A stretch of DNA of 64,000 nucleotides. It comes from Neodiprion pinetum. Lineage: Eukaryota > Arthropoda > Insecta > Hymenoptera > Diprionidae. The DNA is taken from positions 25,985,922 to 26,049,921 of the forward strand of contig NC_060232.1 in NCBI RefSeq assembly GCF_021155775.2. Reading direction: 5' to 3'. Shown one piece after another: positions 1-13,680 of the stretch (its first letter is position 1; every line of letters starts with the position of its first letter). The position numbers and the translations under genes were made by a program. The notes under the pieces are model-generated. The model did no database searches, had not been told where the DNA came from, and saw only the letters and a program-made list of their open reading frames with translations.

Positions 1-309
1 ACGTGCGATGTAGGAAGGCGTCCATTTCGCTGAAGATCGTAACTAGACTCTTTACTTACTCGTTACACGGATATTATTACAGTTGGAAGACTCGTTCTTA
101 CGTCGAGGAATGAATTTTTAAACCTGCAGCAATTTGACGTAATTATAAGGTGATTCTTGTACACGTTTCTTCATCGCTCGATCGAGCAACACGGACAAAA
201 AAATCGCTTGCGTTCCCTTTTAATCTGAGCTAAAAAGTTTCCGTACATCCAAAATTCGATGAACTAAATTGACCTTTTCCGTATTCCGTGCCGCGAAGTT
301 TGCGACCGC

Positions 310-469
310 CTGTATCTATTGGCTGGTGCCGTATGACGTCAGCGCGAAACGTGTGACGCTGCTGCGCGCGCATTTCTGCGCATTTCGTGCTCGCCGATCT
401 GATTTTTTATTCGGGAAAGTCGATTAAAGTCGACAAAATCATTATTTACTTTTACAGCCAGTCGTGCAG
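310..469 (+). promoter_or_regulatory. candidate CCAAT/CRE promoter with downstream splice donor
   Basis: An inverted CCAAT box (ATTGG, 318-322), a perfect CRE palindrome TGACGTCA (334-341) and a half-site TGACGC (354-359) sit within 42 bases, followed by a CpG-rich stretch (GCTGCGCGCGC). About 110 bases later GTGCAG|GTGGGT (467-472) reads as a splice donor. Together these look like a promoter with a short non-coding first exon. No coding sequence follows nearby, so any transcript would be a long-intron gene or a non-coding RNA. Confidence 0.3.
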
Positions 470-2153
470 GTGGGTGAGGCATGTTTAATTGTTTCTCGTT
501 AAATTACACCTTCCACGCAGCGTTTTTCTAGTCTGATTTTCTATTACGTTGATCATTATCGTTCCAACAGCCTCGGTAGAGGATGTGCCGTAATTAAATT
601 GTATCCGTATTACGATAACCCAATTTTCATAAAAAAATATTGTCGCCCGAAAATTTCGGGACAAAGAGGTAAAAAACGGGGCAAAAACTGGCTGACGAGG
701 AAAGAATTATGTGTCTTCATCTCGGGGTCGCGCGTGCAGGGTCTTGATGTTTTCCTTTCTGCGGTAAAATGTACAGAATAAAATCCCGCACGGCGTGTCT
801 TTTTCACACATTCGAGGGAATAAAATTTGACCCTTAAATCCTGTATGGAATACCATACGCGCATATATAGGTATACATATTTATACAATGCCATCGCAGC
901 GGGAGAGCTATAAGGGTGAAAAATAAGAACCGAGTTCGCCGGGCGCCAACTGTCCAAATCTTGAAGAAGGTTAACAAAAACCTCGCGCCTCAGCTTCGGG
1001 AAGAGGGTGGCCCGACTATAAGAGAGACGATACGTCCTTCTAATGGGGACATTTCCGGTCTAAAATAAAGAGTTCACACTAGCAAACAAACGACGTCCGA
1101 CAGCTCGTGAAAATACTTTGGCCCGAAACTGACAGTGACAGATCGTTTTCACCGCGGGACGTTGGTCAATTGTTTTTAGTGAACACCTTCTGTTCCTCAT
1201 TCGATGATCGTTTTCCAAATCTTATACCGGCCATTTGCAGTTGTACGAAAAAAAGAAAGGAAAGGTCCGCATTTAACCACAGGATTATTATTTTATGCCA
1301 TTTTTCTTCTCTTATTATCTTCTTGTTGTATCGTTATTTTGTCTTACAGAGCAGTATAATGTTGATTTCACAGCCATTGTCAGGCAGTGAAAAGAATTTT
1401 TCAGTTTGAAATTTGTGTAATTGTAGCCTGTGCATAATTGCTGCGAGAGAAATTTGTCGATTTTGCGTTCGAATAGGCTTGAAGTGAATATTTAATTATT
1501 TATAGTTGATAGACGTAAATTTCTCTAGATAAACACGAGAATCATTTTGTTTAAACTGATATTTACTTTTATGCAATGATACATCAACTTGCATCAAGTG
1601 AATATAATTTACTTGTGAATATTTAAGTGCATTGTTATTTATCAAATTTCAGCAAACTATTTCACATTATACGAGAAAATATTTTCCTACAAATGATTGC
1701 ACTAACGAGAAAAAAACATAATATTACGATAGTGATTGCATAAGAATGAACAAATTACTGTTGTTGATTAAAGTCATCACGTTTTCATACAGGACCCAAG
1801 TTTGTTTGTTATAAGGTCATTTGATTACTATCCGTTTTCCTAATAATCGACATTGATAATAAGCAAATCAATCACGTGACTAAGAGATACTCGATTTTTG
1901 TTAAGAATTATAATCGAAAGGTGACGGCATCCAAGCTGTTCCTCCACTTTAATATAGATAGATGTATGTATGTCTCTCATCAATGTTAAATCCTTAATTT
2001 ATATTCGTAATATAGTTACAGCATTATGTATTATGTAATGTATTTCAGTAGTCACGGTTGTTGTTCATCCAGACGAGACTTGAATTTAGAGATTTACACA
2101 CGAGAAGAAGGTGTGCGTTATATAATAATATATACGATTTAACTGAAGTAAAT

Positions 2154-2182
2154 ACACACACACACACACACACATATATATA
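2154..2182. repeat. (AC)n-(TA)n microsatellite
   Basis: About ten AC units run directly into a short TA tract. Confidence 0.9.
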
Positions 2183-3320
2183 CGAACGACGCGTTCCAGG
2201 GAGACGTGGAGGATAGCCGCGCCCGAGGTTAATTAGACTTTTCGTAATTACACGTTATTATGCAAATAGTAATACTAATCTTGACGTTGGAGCTGTCGGC
2301 ACTCTTTCGCCAATCGTGATTCGTTATTCCTCGGAGGTAAATTTTTGCCATTAGTAAAATTTATAATTCGCTTTATCGTCTTATGTATCACGATACAGAT
2401 ATATCCATAATTTTATGTATCTAACGAGTACTCGTTCGTGATTAATTCGTAAGGCTGCAGCTCTTCTCTGCCACTGCAGTAATCTTGGGGAGAGAGAAGT
2501 GACGGATGGATTCTTCGACTATTTCTGTCATAAGTCGATTCGCACAAGTATTGTAAAAAGAGAAACCATGCCGCACGTACCGTTGGTATAATAATATTTA
2601 CACACTTAGCTGAAAATCCTACGGTTATTCACCGATTTTTATATCTTATTATCTTACATTTATATTATATATTTTTATATTTCGATACCCGAGAAGCATT
2701 TTACATTTATTGTTTAGATTGTTTAATTTTTGTCGCACGTTTCACTTGGTTAGATACTCTTACTCTTCGAAATTATCACCAATAATTGACAATCTACAAA
2801 TTGACTCGTTTTTGCCTCGTACTTTTCCGGAAATACGTCAGTCAAATTTCAAAAATAGAATGGACCGAATATGTATAAATTTCCACACTATTGTATGAAA
2901 CATTGTATTATCAGAGAGATGATAAACAATATCCACGCGAGTGTTGTATAAGTTTAATGTTAAAACAATCATTAAATTACTGGACACGTTAAGAATTTTT
3001 ACACAATATCTGAGATGCATTTAAAAATCGCAATTATTAAAACACGTTGCGAACGCGGCTGCGTTGGGGCACTCGTAAAACTACCAATAAATATTTAGCG
3101 AATCATATTCGATACTCCGATCGTTTTACGGAGAAAACATTACTGTAACATTATAGGTACACCGTAAACGGTGGTCCGACGTCTCGGTCAGTGGAGGCAA
3201 TTAGCGAGGAAATTTAATCCGAATAAATACAGAAAAAAAATTAAAAATAAACGAATATACAAAAAAAAGTGAGAGACAAGAAAACGGGAAGAAAGATAGA
3301 GGGGGGAAACCACCGTGGCG

Positions 3321-3352
3321 TTTTTTTTTCTCAAAAAAAAAAAAAAAAAAAA
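3321..3352. repeat. T9 and A20 homopolymer runs
   Basis: A T run and a long A run are separated by three bases. They produce the Phe-rich frame on the minus strand, which is not a gene. Confidence 0.9.
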
Positions 3353-5509
3353 TACTCCCATAGCTGCATTGCGCCTGTGGAGTAAGACGAGCATAAGGAA
3401 GAAAAGTGGGGGGAACTAATTAATCAAGCACAGCGAGCGGCAGTCGTTTGTTTCCGCCGCTTTATTAACCAATTAGTCGAAGCGCGTTTATTGTTCCTGG
3501 ATATATGTATAGATACGGGTGTATATGTATAATGTTCTTTACATAAGCGATGATGAAAATATACCCGTACATACCTTTGGTACGCGATAAATCGCTCGAG
3601 TGCATTTAGTCAATTATTTTCCAATCAAGATTCCCCTGTGCTGTGCAACGATTCGACCATATTACCTTTCAATATCGTTACATAATTATCCGAGTGGTCG
3701 AATTAACGCTGCAATGGGAATATACAGTAGTTGCAATTAGCCGTAGTTCTTATTGCGCGTTACATATACGTCGTTTCGAATATCTTTCGCTAATCAGCAG
3801 CACGCGCTTGACTGTAATTGATGATTGTTTCATTTATTTCACGCAGTGCATTTTTTCTTTCACCTAGGACCTAGATGTATACGCAACTTACACGTATAAG
3901 ACTGAAATTATTGTAGGAGCGTTTTCGTTGGCGTTGTTTCTGGTTCGTGTAAGATATATAATATTAATTATCAGGGTTTCTTCGGGCTTTCAACTAGAGC
4001 TAATTGGCAGCCCGGGTTCCTGGAATGAATCCTTCAATGCCAACATCACACGCTGTTTACTCTTGCGTGAAACTTGCTTATTTATAATTATTTGGCAGCA
4101 ATCGCAGTGCTTTATACCTGTACTCGTTTCGTAGAGGTGATAATATAAATCGGTTCCTACATTGAATTTCACCGATTCGTATGTCTTAAATATACCCCGA
4201 AGTGCCAATTTACGATTGTGTAACAACTCTCCGTGAAGCAAGATTTTTATCTCGTTATTTTAGTGGCCAATTATTTGAATTTTGATTATCCGTAACCTAT
4301 TCAAACAATTAATTTTGAAATCGTGCTTTGTAACCACAGTTATTTAATTTTTATACCTAGATGTAATTTATGAAAGCAGAATATTGATTTCGATGTAGGT
4401 CTGTACGTGCATGATTGTTGAAATGAATCTTGATTGAAAACGAATAATGATTTTGGGATCAAGAGAGATCCTTTATTTTGCCACGTTGTGAGGACGCCCT
4501 GCTCTTGTACGATCGGTCTGAATGGCTAAATTGCGACTCTGATTAAAGCCTATCGAATTTCTTGCGAACCGAGCCGAGAAGGTGAAGTTTTCCTTTTGCA
4601 AATGTGGATCATTTATGAAAAGAATTGCGAAATAACGAGACATTTGTATTGAAATCAAGAGAAAGCGAGATGGAGAGATGGTTTTTTTTTGCATTTACAT
4701 ATGCTAATATATTCACAAGCATGGCGGCTCGCCAATCGCACCAAGTGGCTTGTATATTTTGCTAATTATCGCGAGGTTCACGCCCTTCAAACGAGCCAAT
4801 GCCGAGTGTTCGAAATTCCATCGATGCATCCCAAAATACTTGGATATCAATTTATCTAGAAATCTGGGAATAATGTAGCCGTACCATCCCTGATTTAAAA
4901 AATTGTAGATACCGAGCACATTTGTAAGTCGGCACAAAAGCAATATTCTCCGATTTTAAACAAAGTTCTCGTTGGAGTAGTAATCAATTCTTACGAGGAA
5001 ATTCGCTTCTCCTCGTTCAATAATTTCCAACAGATTCCGGAGATTCAAGAAAAATGTGTTCAGCATTTTTGATTCAAATATTTTTTTTTCTCAAAAGAAT
5101 CGAGTTGTCCAGTCAGCAACGATTATCACGCTCGTAGGTACCAATATCCTTCAAAGTTACGACTCAACCTGCAGCTGATACTCGCGTACAATCCAAAAGC
5201 ACCGGCAGCTCGTCGTTCCTTCTGTCGAATGAAAAACAGGTGACGTACATTTCCTCTTAAACACATTTAGCAACCACATCCTTTTCAGTTCGGCAGTTGC
5301 CATATTGCGCGTGCGTTATACATCTATCTTACCTTGTGTGAAGAAGCAACGATTATACGTGCCCTGATCTCTCAATACCTTCTTTGTGCTTGCACAAGTT
5401 ACACGTGATACGTAATAAAAATAAAATGGCCATTTCTGCTATTTCCGGTTGTCCATACGTGCAACTAAGTATTATATCCGTACAAAGTCGGTCTTTTTGC
5501 CCTGTCAGT

Positions 5510-6180
5510 TTTGCGGATTCGCGTGTCGACGTCAGCCGTCGTGTTCGCCACACGCGTCATCCGTGCATATGTGTTGCATGCTTGCCTTCGATCGCGTAGC
5601 GTAGGTTGTCCGATCATCGCCGATGTGACCACCCCCGTCACCCCCCTAAAAACGCCTTATACCCACACGTTGCGGATGTGTGGATGCAGCGATGCGCGTC
5701 ATCCGCGGGGTTCCTTCCTACCTCGTACCTTCTCCGCCTGCCTACTACCTGTTCACTCCGCGGCCGAGCGGCATCCTTTGATCTCCGGGACACGCCCATT
5801 TTTTTTCTCCCTTCTTTTCGTGTCTTTCTTCGTTCTTCCTCTCGCTCCTTTTTTACCTACGTTTTCCTCTTCTTCTCTTATTCGCTCCTTAAAACGCAGA
5901 TGGACAAAGTATGTTGTAAACTGAGCAGCAACGCGTGTTTCTTTACGTTTATGCGTATCTCTCTATCCATTCGTTTATGCAGCGACACGCGTGTACAACT
6001 ACGACGGGACGGTATTCACCTACGCGTTGGTTACCGATATACCGTCGGTGAAATCGCTAAGCCGTATCGAATCGTTGTTAGGTTACCTTGTAGTCACAGC
6101 CAAGGGAGTACGGTTGGTACGTCTGTTCGGAATTTGTTCAACGTGTCGTTAATTACAATTTCTAGCAGCAAATAAACAAC
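5510..6180. other. CpG-rich segment with overlapping chance frames
   Basis: The segment is rich in CpG, ACGT and CGTC words compared with its AT-rich surroundings. Two overlapping + frames of 137 and 189 codons run through it in different phases. Both are rich in Arg, Ser, Pro and Phe, show no domain, and contain CT-derived Phe/Leu runs. I read it as a CpG-rich, possibly regulatory, island rather than a gene. Confidence 0.4.
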
Positions 6181-8311
6181 GTCTTAAATAGTCTCGATAT
6201 CGCGGTAGTTAGTCGTATATATCGAAAATTTGGAACACCAACCGTCGTCCTTCTTCCCACGTATACCCTTGGTGTAATATACGATCGATCCCTGTCCACT
6301 CACACTATCGCACTGCAGAGTTTATTCTGACGTTTTTGCGGATATTACATAAATTATATTCATAATCGACGTCTGTCGTATTCAGCTCTCTGCATGTGGC
6401 GCAGAACAGGTAGCGATCCATGTAAAATGAGTGGTGGTGGATTTTTTTAGCCGTGTATTCGATGGTGGTTTCTTCTTCATCTTATTATAATCGTACGTTC
6501 GATTTCACGGACTTGTATACCAGGTTCTCTAATGTCGAAAACGTTCTACAGACGTCCCAGACTCAATTTACTCGTGTATTATAATCGAAGCAGAAAATTG
6601 ATAGAGGCCATTTCGCCTCTCATCTCTGAGAAAAAAACCACGTCAATCAAGCCCCGATAATGAGACTCCGTGAACAGTTAGCGCGGCGAAAAGAACATTT
6701 TATTGCTCGAAAAAAAAAAAAAAAACACACAATCGTCACATGCTCGAATATGAGCACGATCGATATCGGTTGTATAATAAAATATAATACTGTCCAACAT
6801 GATGTATAAATGTTTTCTACATGATCCAGCATTTCGTCGCAATTATTGTTATTAAACTGATTGATTTACTGCTGTTTCTAATGATTTTAATGATAAGGAT
6901 TTACGCCATGTAGTTTGGAGTGAATAAGTATAAGAAGAGAAAGGATTTCATTCTAATTCTGGAAATACTGAAGACGGAAGATTTTACAGAATTTTCGGCA
7001 TGACTCGACAATTGCAATAATGTTCCAAGTTCGCGACTGACTCGTGATTATTGCAGTTGTGCAATAAGGTGTTTTGTTATTTTTTACGTGTTCTTCTCGA
7101 CTTATTTTACCAGGCCAAATCAATTGCTCAGACAGTTGGTATTTTAATTTCGAAATCTGGAGTACAGTGTCAAACAAAAACGTGATTATCTTCGAGTTTA
7201 GCTAATTCGTGAAAAATTACAGTCGAAACAAGTAAGATTTTTATAATGAATCACTTGAACACAAGTTGATGCATACGTTTACATGCATTGAATTGTATTA
7301 GCTACAGGACTCGTAACGATACACGGAAAAATCGTGCGCTCTTCGCCGGACCTTGGGAAATTTGACGTTAAATTATTGAATTGACAAAATTTTTCCGTCA
7401 AATATTATTTCACAACTGTGTGATTCGTGTGTCTTTGTATGCAATATGTGCGAGTCACGGCCCTCTGCGCCTTGGAACTTGTACAGTAATTAAGAAAAGT
7501 GTAGGCAGAAGGTGAGTAGCGACGAATAAAAGGGCTGCGATGAATTTCGGCGTGTCTGTAATACAATAACAACTTTGGGCGTATGCAGCGTTTCCCCGCA
7601 GCTTAAGGTATATCCGTTACAAAACCGGAAATTAGTCAACGTGGAAACAAAATGATAAACACAATAAGTGTTGGTTCTCCTAATGTCCTCTGTAATTTTC
7701 CCAAATTCGTATCCGGTGGAGAGTTTTCCGTCCGCAAGCTATCCGACTCAACGTTCTCCAAAACTGATCCCGTCATCATCGCATCGCAGTTAAATTTCCT
7801 CACGTATATATAATGTACGAGGAATTCCGAGACTGCGGCGTCCAAATTGAAATACGTTAACCGAAGTACGTGTCGTGGAAAAATTTTTTAATTCATACAA
7901 TGCGTCGCATTTTCATGTAATCTGTAAGTCTGTATTTTCATTTTTTATTTTATTACGTTCCGAGTAGCTTGGAACTCGAGAGGCGATGATTCTGGAGTGA
8001 TTTCGAAGACCTGAGTCTTCACAAGACGTCTGGTTAAGCGTCTCTCTTTCTTTTACCCAAATTGGCTTCTTTTTTTGAAATTGATTGGACAAGGGTTATT
8101 GGAATGTGAACGGGAACGTTCATATTCCTGTGTAATTATCAAATATTGGCCAACTCATGTACAGGTTCGATCAATCTACATCCCGCACCTCCTCTGCAGC
8201 TGTCGTAAATGAATTGGCGCTGCACCGTGTTAATCGCACCGCGTATGAGGTTCATTATTTATTACCAGTTATTATTAACTGTCCGTTGTAAGAATGGCTT
8301 TTGCATGGAAT

Positions 8312-8327
8312 AAAAAAAAAAAAAAAA
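8312..8327 (+). repeat. A16 run preceded by AATAA context
   Basis: The bases GGAATAAA lead into an uninterrupted A run. This could be the tail of a retroposed sequence, but no 5' part or target-site duplication is evident. Confidence 0.5.
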
Positions 8328-8958
8328 TGTGCATCCTCATTTCGCGATATTTCCTGATCGGCGAGAGCAGCAACATCTTTTCTAAATATTTCCAATAATG
8401 ATAAAAATTTCCAGGTAAATCTTCCTTCCGTCGAAACGCGAAAATTCAAACACGTGAAACAAAGCCTTAATTTTTAACATCACATAGTATACATGGGAAA
8501 AAGAGTGCTCCGTTGAATGATGTAAAATCCTCCAGAAACAATTTCGGTTGTCAAATTTTGCAAATATCTGGACATCTGGATCACAGTTATATTTCGTAAA
8601 CCTTACTCTTTTGTAGCTACATAACTGTAATTCGTTATACCGGGGTGAGGGGGCCCTGAAAATGCGTCCCTGGATGCCTTTCGCCGTCCTCTCGATGCCG
8701 ACGAGTTTCTCTCTGACGACCAGATTGTACGTACAATATACCACATACACGTACGTATACCCATACAGCACATAGGATATGGGATAATATAATAATGTAG
8801 ATGTTTTGCCGAGTGAGCGACGCTCATCGTGAGCCGGTCCGGTTCTATAGCTCCGGATGAAGACGTCGCGCGACTTCCTAGATTCACGCCACGCCGAGCA
8901 CCACTGTTACCCATTAAAATGTAAAGGTGGTCCGATATGGCGGCCTTCACCCCAACCT

Positions 8959-8972
8959 CCCCCCCCCCCCCC
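8959..8972. repeat. poly-C run
   Basis: Fourteen consecutive C bases lie in a Pro-encoding CpG-poor stretch. Confidence 0.9.
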
Positions 8973-10772
8973 TACCCCTATCCCACACCTCCCTTTCCAT
9001 CGCCTCGTCTTCCTCCAGCATCTCTATCTCATCTCCGAGAGCAACGCGCCACCCGGGGCAGCTTGCAACGGTGGCATCCTATGACTCAAATTCATCTTGA
9101 CCGCGCGTAGTGCGGAGACCGGCTAGGGATTGCCTCCAGAAGCTATTAGCTCGTAAATTACTGAATAGTCTACGTTTCATCATTTTCTTTAATTAGCATA
9201 CCCGTGGATCCGTGGCGTGTATATCCAATAACACATCTATGGCAACGAGACCGATGAACGCGGGCATCGTAAATGTTACCGGAACGCACGAAATATATTA
9301 CATTATAATATGTATATATATGTATATGTGTAGACAAGTTTCTCGTTTTTTCTCTTCAACTTTTTATTCACATTTAACTTCTTAATTTTATTCCACGAAT
9401 CGAAAGGCTTCCGAGTTTAATATAGCCGCACGCATTGGATAGTTTATATGAACCGATATTTTTGAACTCTATGAAACAATTGTACAAGGATTTTTGTAGA
9501 CAGGATCGAAAAGGAACCAAAAATCGCAGCCATTTATTCCAGCGACCAAAAAGGATCCGATTAAACACCTCACGGATGACTTATAGGGAAATTTGAAAGC
9601 CCTTTACGGAAACTTTTGCCGGACCTTGTGTGGGATTTTTCTTTAACGAGGTTCAGCCTGATTTCTGTAAAAATGACTCAATGCGTCGAAACTAATGCAT
9701 ATGTAGTGTAAAAATGTTTGCAGAATCGTAAACAGCTGACGCGGGAAGTTTTGTGGTTACCTGTGCAATTTGCCTTTGCGCGATTGATTTGTTATTCCAC
9801 GGTACGAGAAATTGCAACTCAAATTCGCGGCTCTAATGAATTTGACAGATTTACATCTGTAATAAACAGCAACATAAATACCATTTTAAAATTTGACGCA
9901 AGTTGAGGAAAATCTGTTTCGAAAACATGTGTGCAGTGCATTCGGTGACTTTAAATTCACATTATGGGATAATCTATACATCAGTGGATAATTTGTGCAC
10001 TTTTTGTAAATTCGTATTTCAATTCAAGTCGAGATGCAAGTTCTTTGGAATAACAATACCTTTGCTTTCACAAAATGATTTCAGAAATCATGAAAAGCGT
10101 AGATGGTTTGTATTTTAATATTTGTGATTCGCTGGGCATTATATAGATTCAGTTCACGCAGACTTTTCTTTCAGTCGTAAAAAAAAAACTTAATATTTTA
10201 GATTCGCGAGGAAAAGTTACTCCTTTAAGAAGGTATACTTTTTCAGTTTCAATTTTTGAGATCCAGTTACGCATGATTGGCAGAATGTTGCAGCTTTCGT
10301 ATAATTTGTTGATGAAATTGACAAATCGCTCAAGCCTAATAGCCATAACTCTTCATTATCTTACTCTGCAACGCATATTTTTTTCTACAAATTTCTTCAA
10401 TACAATGCTTCTTTCCGACGATCCGCTTGATAACCGAAATCAATCTTCATGAAAATTAGCAGGCTTTAAATCCCCCCTCGAAAATTCTTATCGTTAATTG
10501 ATAATGAATTATCTGAAACAGATTCCACGGAGTACGCAGCGTCTTACGATTAGTACAAGTCACTTATCTATGTTTTCCGATTTCTGAGTAATAAAATAAC
10601 AAAAAAAAAAGACGAAATTTGAGTCCGCGTGAATTCTCACACAACGCATCGTATAAACTAATTCGACCGAGTTAATTGTAACCCGGCATATCGGTGCCCT
10701 TTATAAAACCGTCTCCAGGTACTGGGCGTGATATCTGGGTTTAGTACATGCATTGGTTTAGGTGTATATATG

Positions 10773-10810
10773 CATACATATATATATATATATATATACA
10801 TATATATATA
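10773..10810. repeat. (TA)n microsatellite
   Basis: Alternating TA/CATA units make up nearly 40 bases. Confidence 0.9.
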
Positions 10811-11500
10811 AACTCCTCGAGTCTCTGCGCGGCGCTCGATTCTTTGAATATTTGATAGCTATAGTCGGCGGCCATCTTGTAGCGTGCAGCGTGGCATTAA
10901 ACAAGAAGGGTGGTTAGTCTTCTTATCTAGCCGCTATATACGCCACGCGTGGCCGAGTATGGGTGTACAAAGGTAAAACATACACAGACATACCATTGTA
11001 CTCGTATCGCGGTCGTCGGGAATGCATTATTTAAGATAAGAGTCGGCGTATAGAGAGCCGTAAGTATCCCGTGTACGAGTCGAGTCGATACGGGACTGAC
11101 GATTGATAGTTTTTCTCCTTTTTGTCCTTTTCATCCTATTCTCTCACTTTATACCCATCCATGAGTGCTTCGTCGATGCTCATTTCGTACATAGATATTA
11201 TACGAAAAAATATCCTGCGACGTTGCAGATTGCCGTAGCTTATGCATTATTCGTACGGCAAAAGCTCAACGGTAACTTACGAGTCAGGTAATGTGTAAGT
11301 ACAGTCGTGGTATACGCATTGATGCATGGGACAATTCTGCAGCCACGTGGGGTTATAGGATAACAGGGACACGATAATTTACATCGGAAATCGTGCGCGG
11401 TCATCAAACTGCGAACAACGTTTCATTTTTATATTCTTCGTTGCCTTTACCAAGTTTTGTGCAAGTTTCGCCAAATTTTCAACTTTCCTCCCGTCAGGGA

Positions 11501-11676
11501 TGAAAAGAGGGACACATCAGGCTTGCGATGGTAAAATATACTTTGTAAAATGCACAAGTTTCTGTAAAATCAGTGAAAACCACTGTGTGCAGAGTAAAAT
11601 CTGCTACGTTTATGGTAAAAAATATAGTTCGTTTTGGTATTTTTTACGAAAAACCCTGACGTGTTCCTCTTTTACC
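11501..11676. mobile_element. short MITE-like inverted-repeat element
   Basis: The left end GAAAAGAGGGACACATCAGG and the reverse complement of the right end, AAAAGAGGAACACGTCAGGG, match over about 20 bases with few differences. The interior repeats GTAAAAT several times. No open reading frame of note is present, so it would be a non-autonomous DNA element about 175 bases long. Superfamily and target-site duplication were not determined. Confidence 0.5.
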
Positions 11677-12212
11677 GTAATTGTTTAGTAAAATCTGGTC
11701 TATAATTTCTTTTCGCCGTGTACCGTTGAGGAATATTCCATGAACCGTTTGCCGCAACTTAACGGATGACGTTAATGACAATGCGGGTGGGCTGAAGTGA
11801 CGCTGCGACAAATTCCGTGAGTTTCTGATACAGGTAGGGGGTAAGATAAATGCCATGAGGAAATTGTACGGTGTCCCGTGCAGAGGATCGTTGACGAGGT
11901 TCCGAGTTCCCCGAACGAAGATTTACGGAGTAAATCTATAGAGAAGAAGTGGAAAAAGGTGGTGAAAAAAAATTGAGGTAAAAATGTCCATGAACGTCCG
12001 CGCATACGGTTTCATAAATACAATAACAATATCTTTTTCGGCCTTCTTCTGTAGCCTATTTTACACTCTACGCAAGTTTCGTTCCCGCTCTTATTACGCT
12101 CGACGAAGCTGACGATTTTTGATTGGATGAGAACGACGTTGCCGTCTTGTACTAAAAAGTGACCGTTGACTGGCGATTGGCTCCTCGTAACTCGTGCGTA
12201 ACTCGTTATAGA

Positions 12213-12241
12213 TACATATATATAAACATATATATATATAT
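12213..12241. repeat. (TA)n microsatellite
   Basis: TA units are interrupted once by AACA. Confidence 0.85.
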
Positions 12242-12989
12242 TTGAGAACGCCAGGTAATGCCTACCTATCGCTAGTGTTTTACCCGTAATGCATGACTCG
12301 GTTACGCGTATACCTACCTAACCGTTGATTATATAATACGTCTACTCTTCGCTCGATTACTCAATTTCAGACTCTACGTAAACCGACGTTGAAAAACACT
12401 ATCGCCCATATGCCATGCGGTGGGTTGTAACTTTATATTTGTAATATTATTAGAGTGAGTTCGGGTTTCTTGGCTACAAAATGTCGTTCGGAATTGTTTG
12501 GAACCATTTGATTATATTCAATCCAGCCATCGCGTTCAAAATTACGTTAGATTTCGAAGATGGCTGTTCATCACCAGACCACAAAACGTGCTCGCATGTA
12601 TGACACGTTATATAACATGCGTGCGATATTCTTTGAATGCTTCAAGAAGAGACGTTGGTAAAAGGTGTCAATGCAATTGACGAGCCTGAAGAGACACAAG
12701 ACGTAATAATCTGACGTTTTATCTTTATCGATGAGTCGAGTATCCACAATGCGACGAAAAATGATCTGGGTACAGTAAGGAGCTGGTAAAATGTTTGGTT
12801 TGCTTTGAGATTCGGCCATCGCTATACTAAATGACGAAGTTGAGAAGCCTCTGAAAAGCCATTGGATTCGATCTACATCCCTCTATGTTCAAAGTGATAC
12901 AGTAGCCGTAATTAGGATATTTTGCACGAATTTGCTGAGTAAATTATCCGAAAGTGCGAGTGTTAAATGCTACAACGTGACGACATAAA

Positions 12990-13680
12990 TTGCCAAAGAC
13001 AATCCATAAATAGTCAGACATGTAACTAACCTTCAACATATTTTCTCAACTATATGGACTCGAGCCAGAAATATGATAAGATTTCTATTTCCAAGACTAG
13101 ATTCAAGTATCAAGCCGAGTACATCATGGGCACTGTAAGAGCGTTGGGTGCGGTGATAGTTTAGACAGGGGATGTGCCATTTCGCCCGAGGGTCTTCCGA
13201 TTAGCATGCAGAACGAGGAGATCTTGTCGAGATTGCGTCAGGGGACGACCTCGACTTGTTTGCCGTTTGAAAGCTCGGTTACCCTACTGTATTAATGGGT
13301 TCGCCCAACGCTACCGCGTGCATACCAATTACGCTGCCCTCTTGCAAAGAAAGAGAGAGAGAGAACGGGGGCGACGACCATTTTGATCGTCACGGCAGTT
13401 TGTGGTCCACTCCAGGATGTACGGACCCGATGATACGACGTGTCATTCCCCGGCTGATCGATCCGCGCAACGGAGCGATGAACGTGGTCTCCGGGTTAAT
13501 TGGACTCACCAATTGGGCTCCGTGTTACGTCGGGAAGATCACGTCTCATAGGCGGATGTGTCGATGGATGTTGGACCAATCGGACCGCCGCTGGAGAACC
13601 GCTTTGCTTATTATATCCTCGGTAAAAAATGATCAGAAACAGAAGGAGGAGAGAAGTAACGCGGTGTGAGCGATCAATCC
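12990..13680. other. CpG-rich segment with a GA tract
   Basis: A G+C-richer segment contains overlapping + frames of 70 and 124 codons. Neither has a recognisable domain, and the GA tract at 13347-13364 produces an Arg-Glu run in one of them. I do not call a gene. Confidence 0.35.

Larger units (their letters stand above)
473..5500. other. non-coding AT-rich flank, no gene seen
   Basis: Only short frames without domain-like composition are present. Notable contents are an (AC)n/(TA)n microsatellite near 2154-2182, and T9 and A20 homopolymers at 3321-3352. I see no RNA gene or recognisable transposon here. Confidence 0.6.
6181..11000. other. non-coding region, no gene seen
   Basis: It contains poly-A runs near 6710-6725 and 8312-8327, a C-run at 8959-8972, and a TA-rich block near 9300. 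Short frames on both strands lack domain character. Confidence 0.6.

Noticed and set aside
5511..6175. Two overlapping + frames of 137 and 189 codons
   Set aside because: They are in different phases of the same CpG/pyrimidine-rich DNA and show no domain or good start context.
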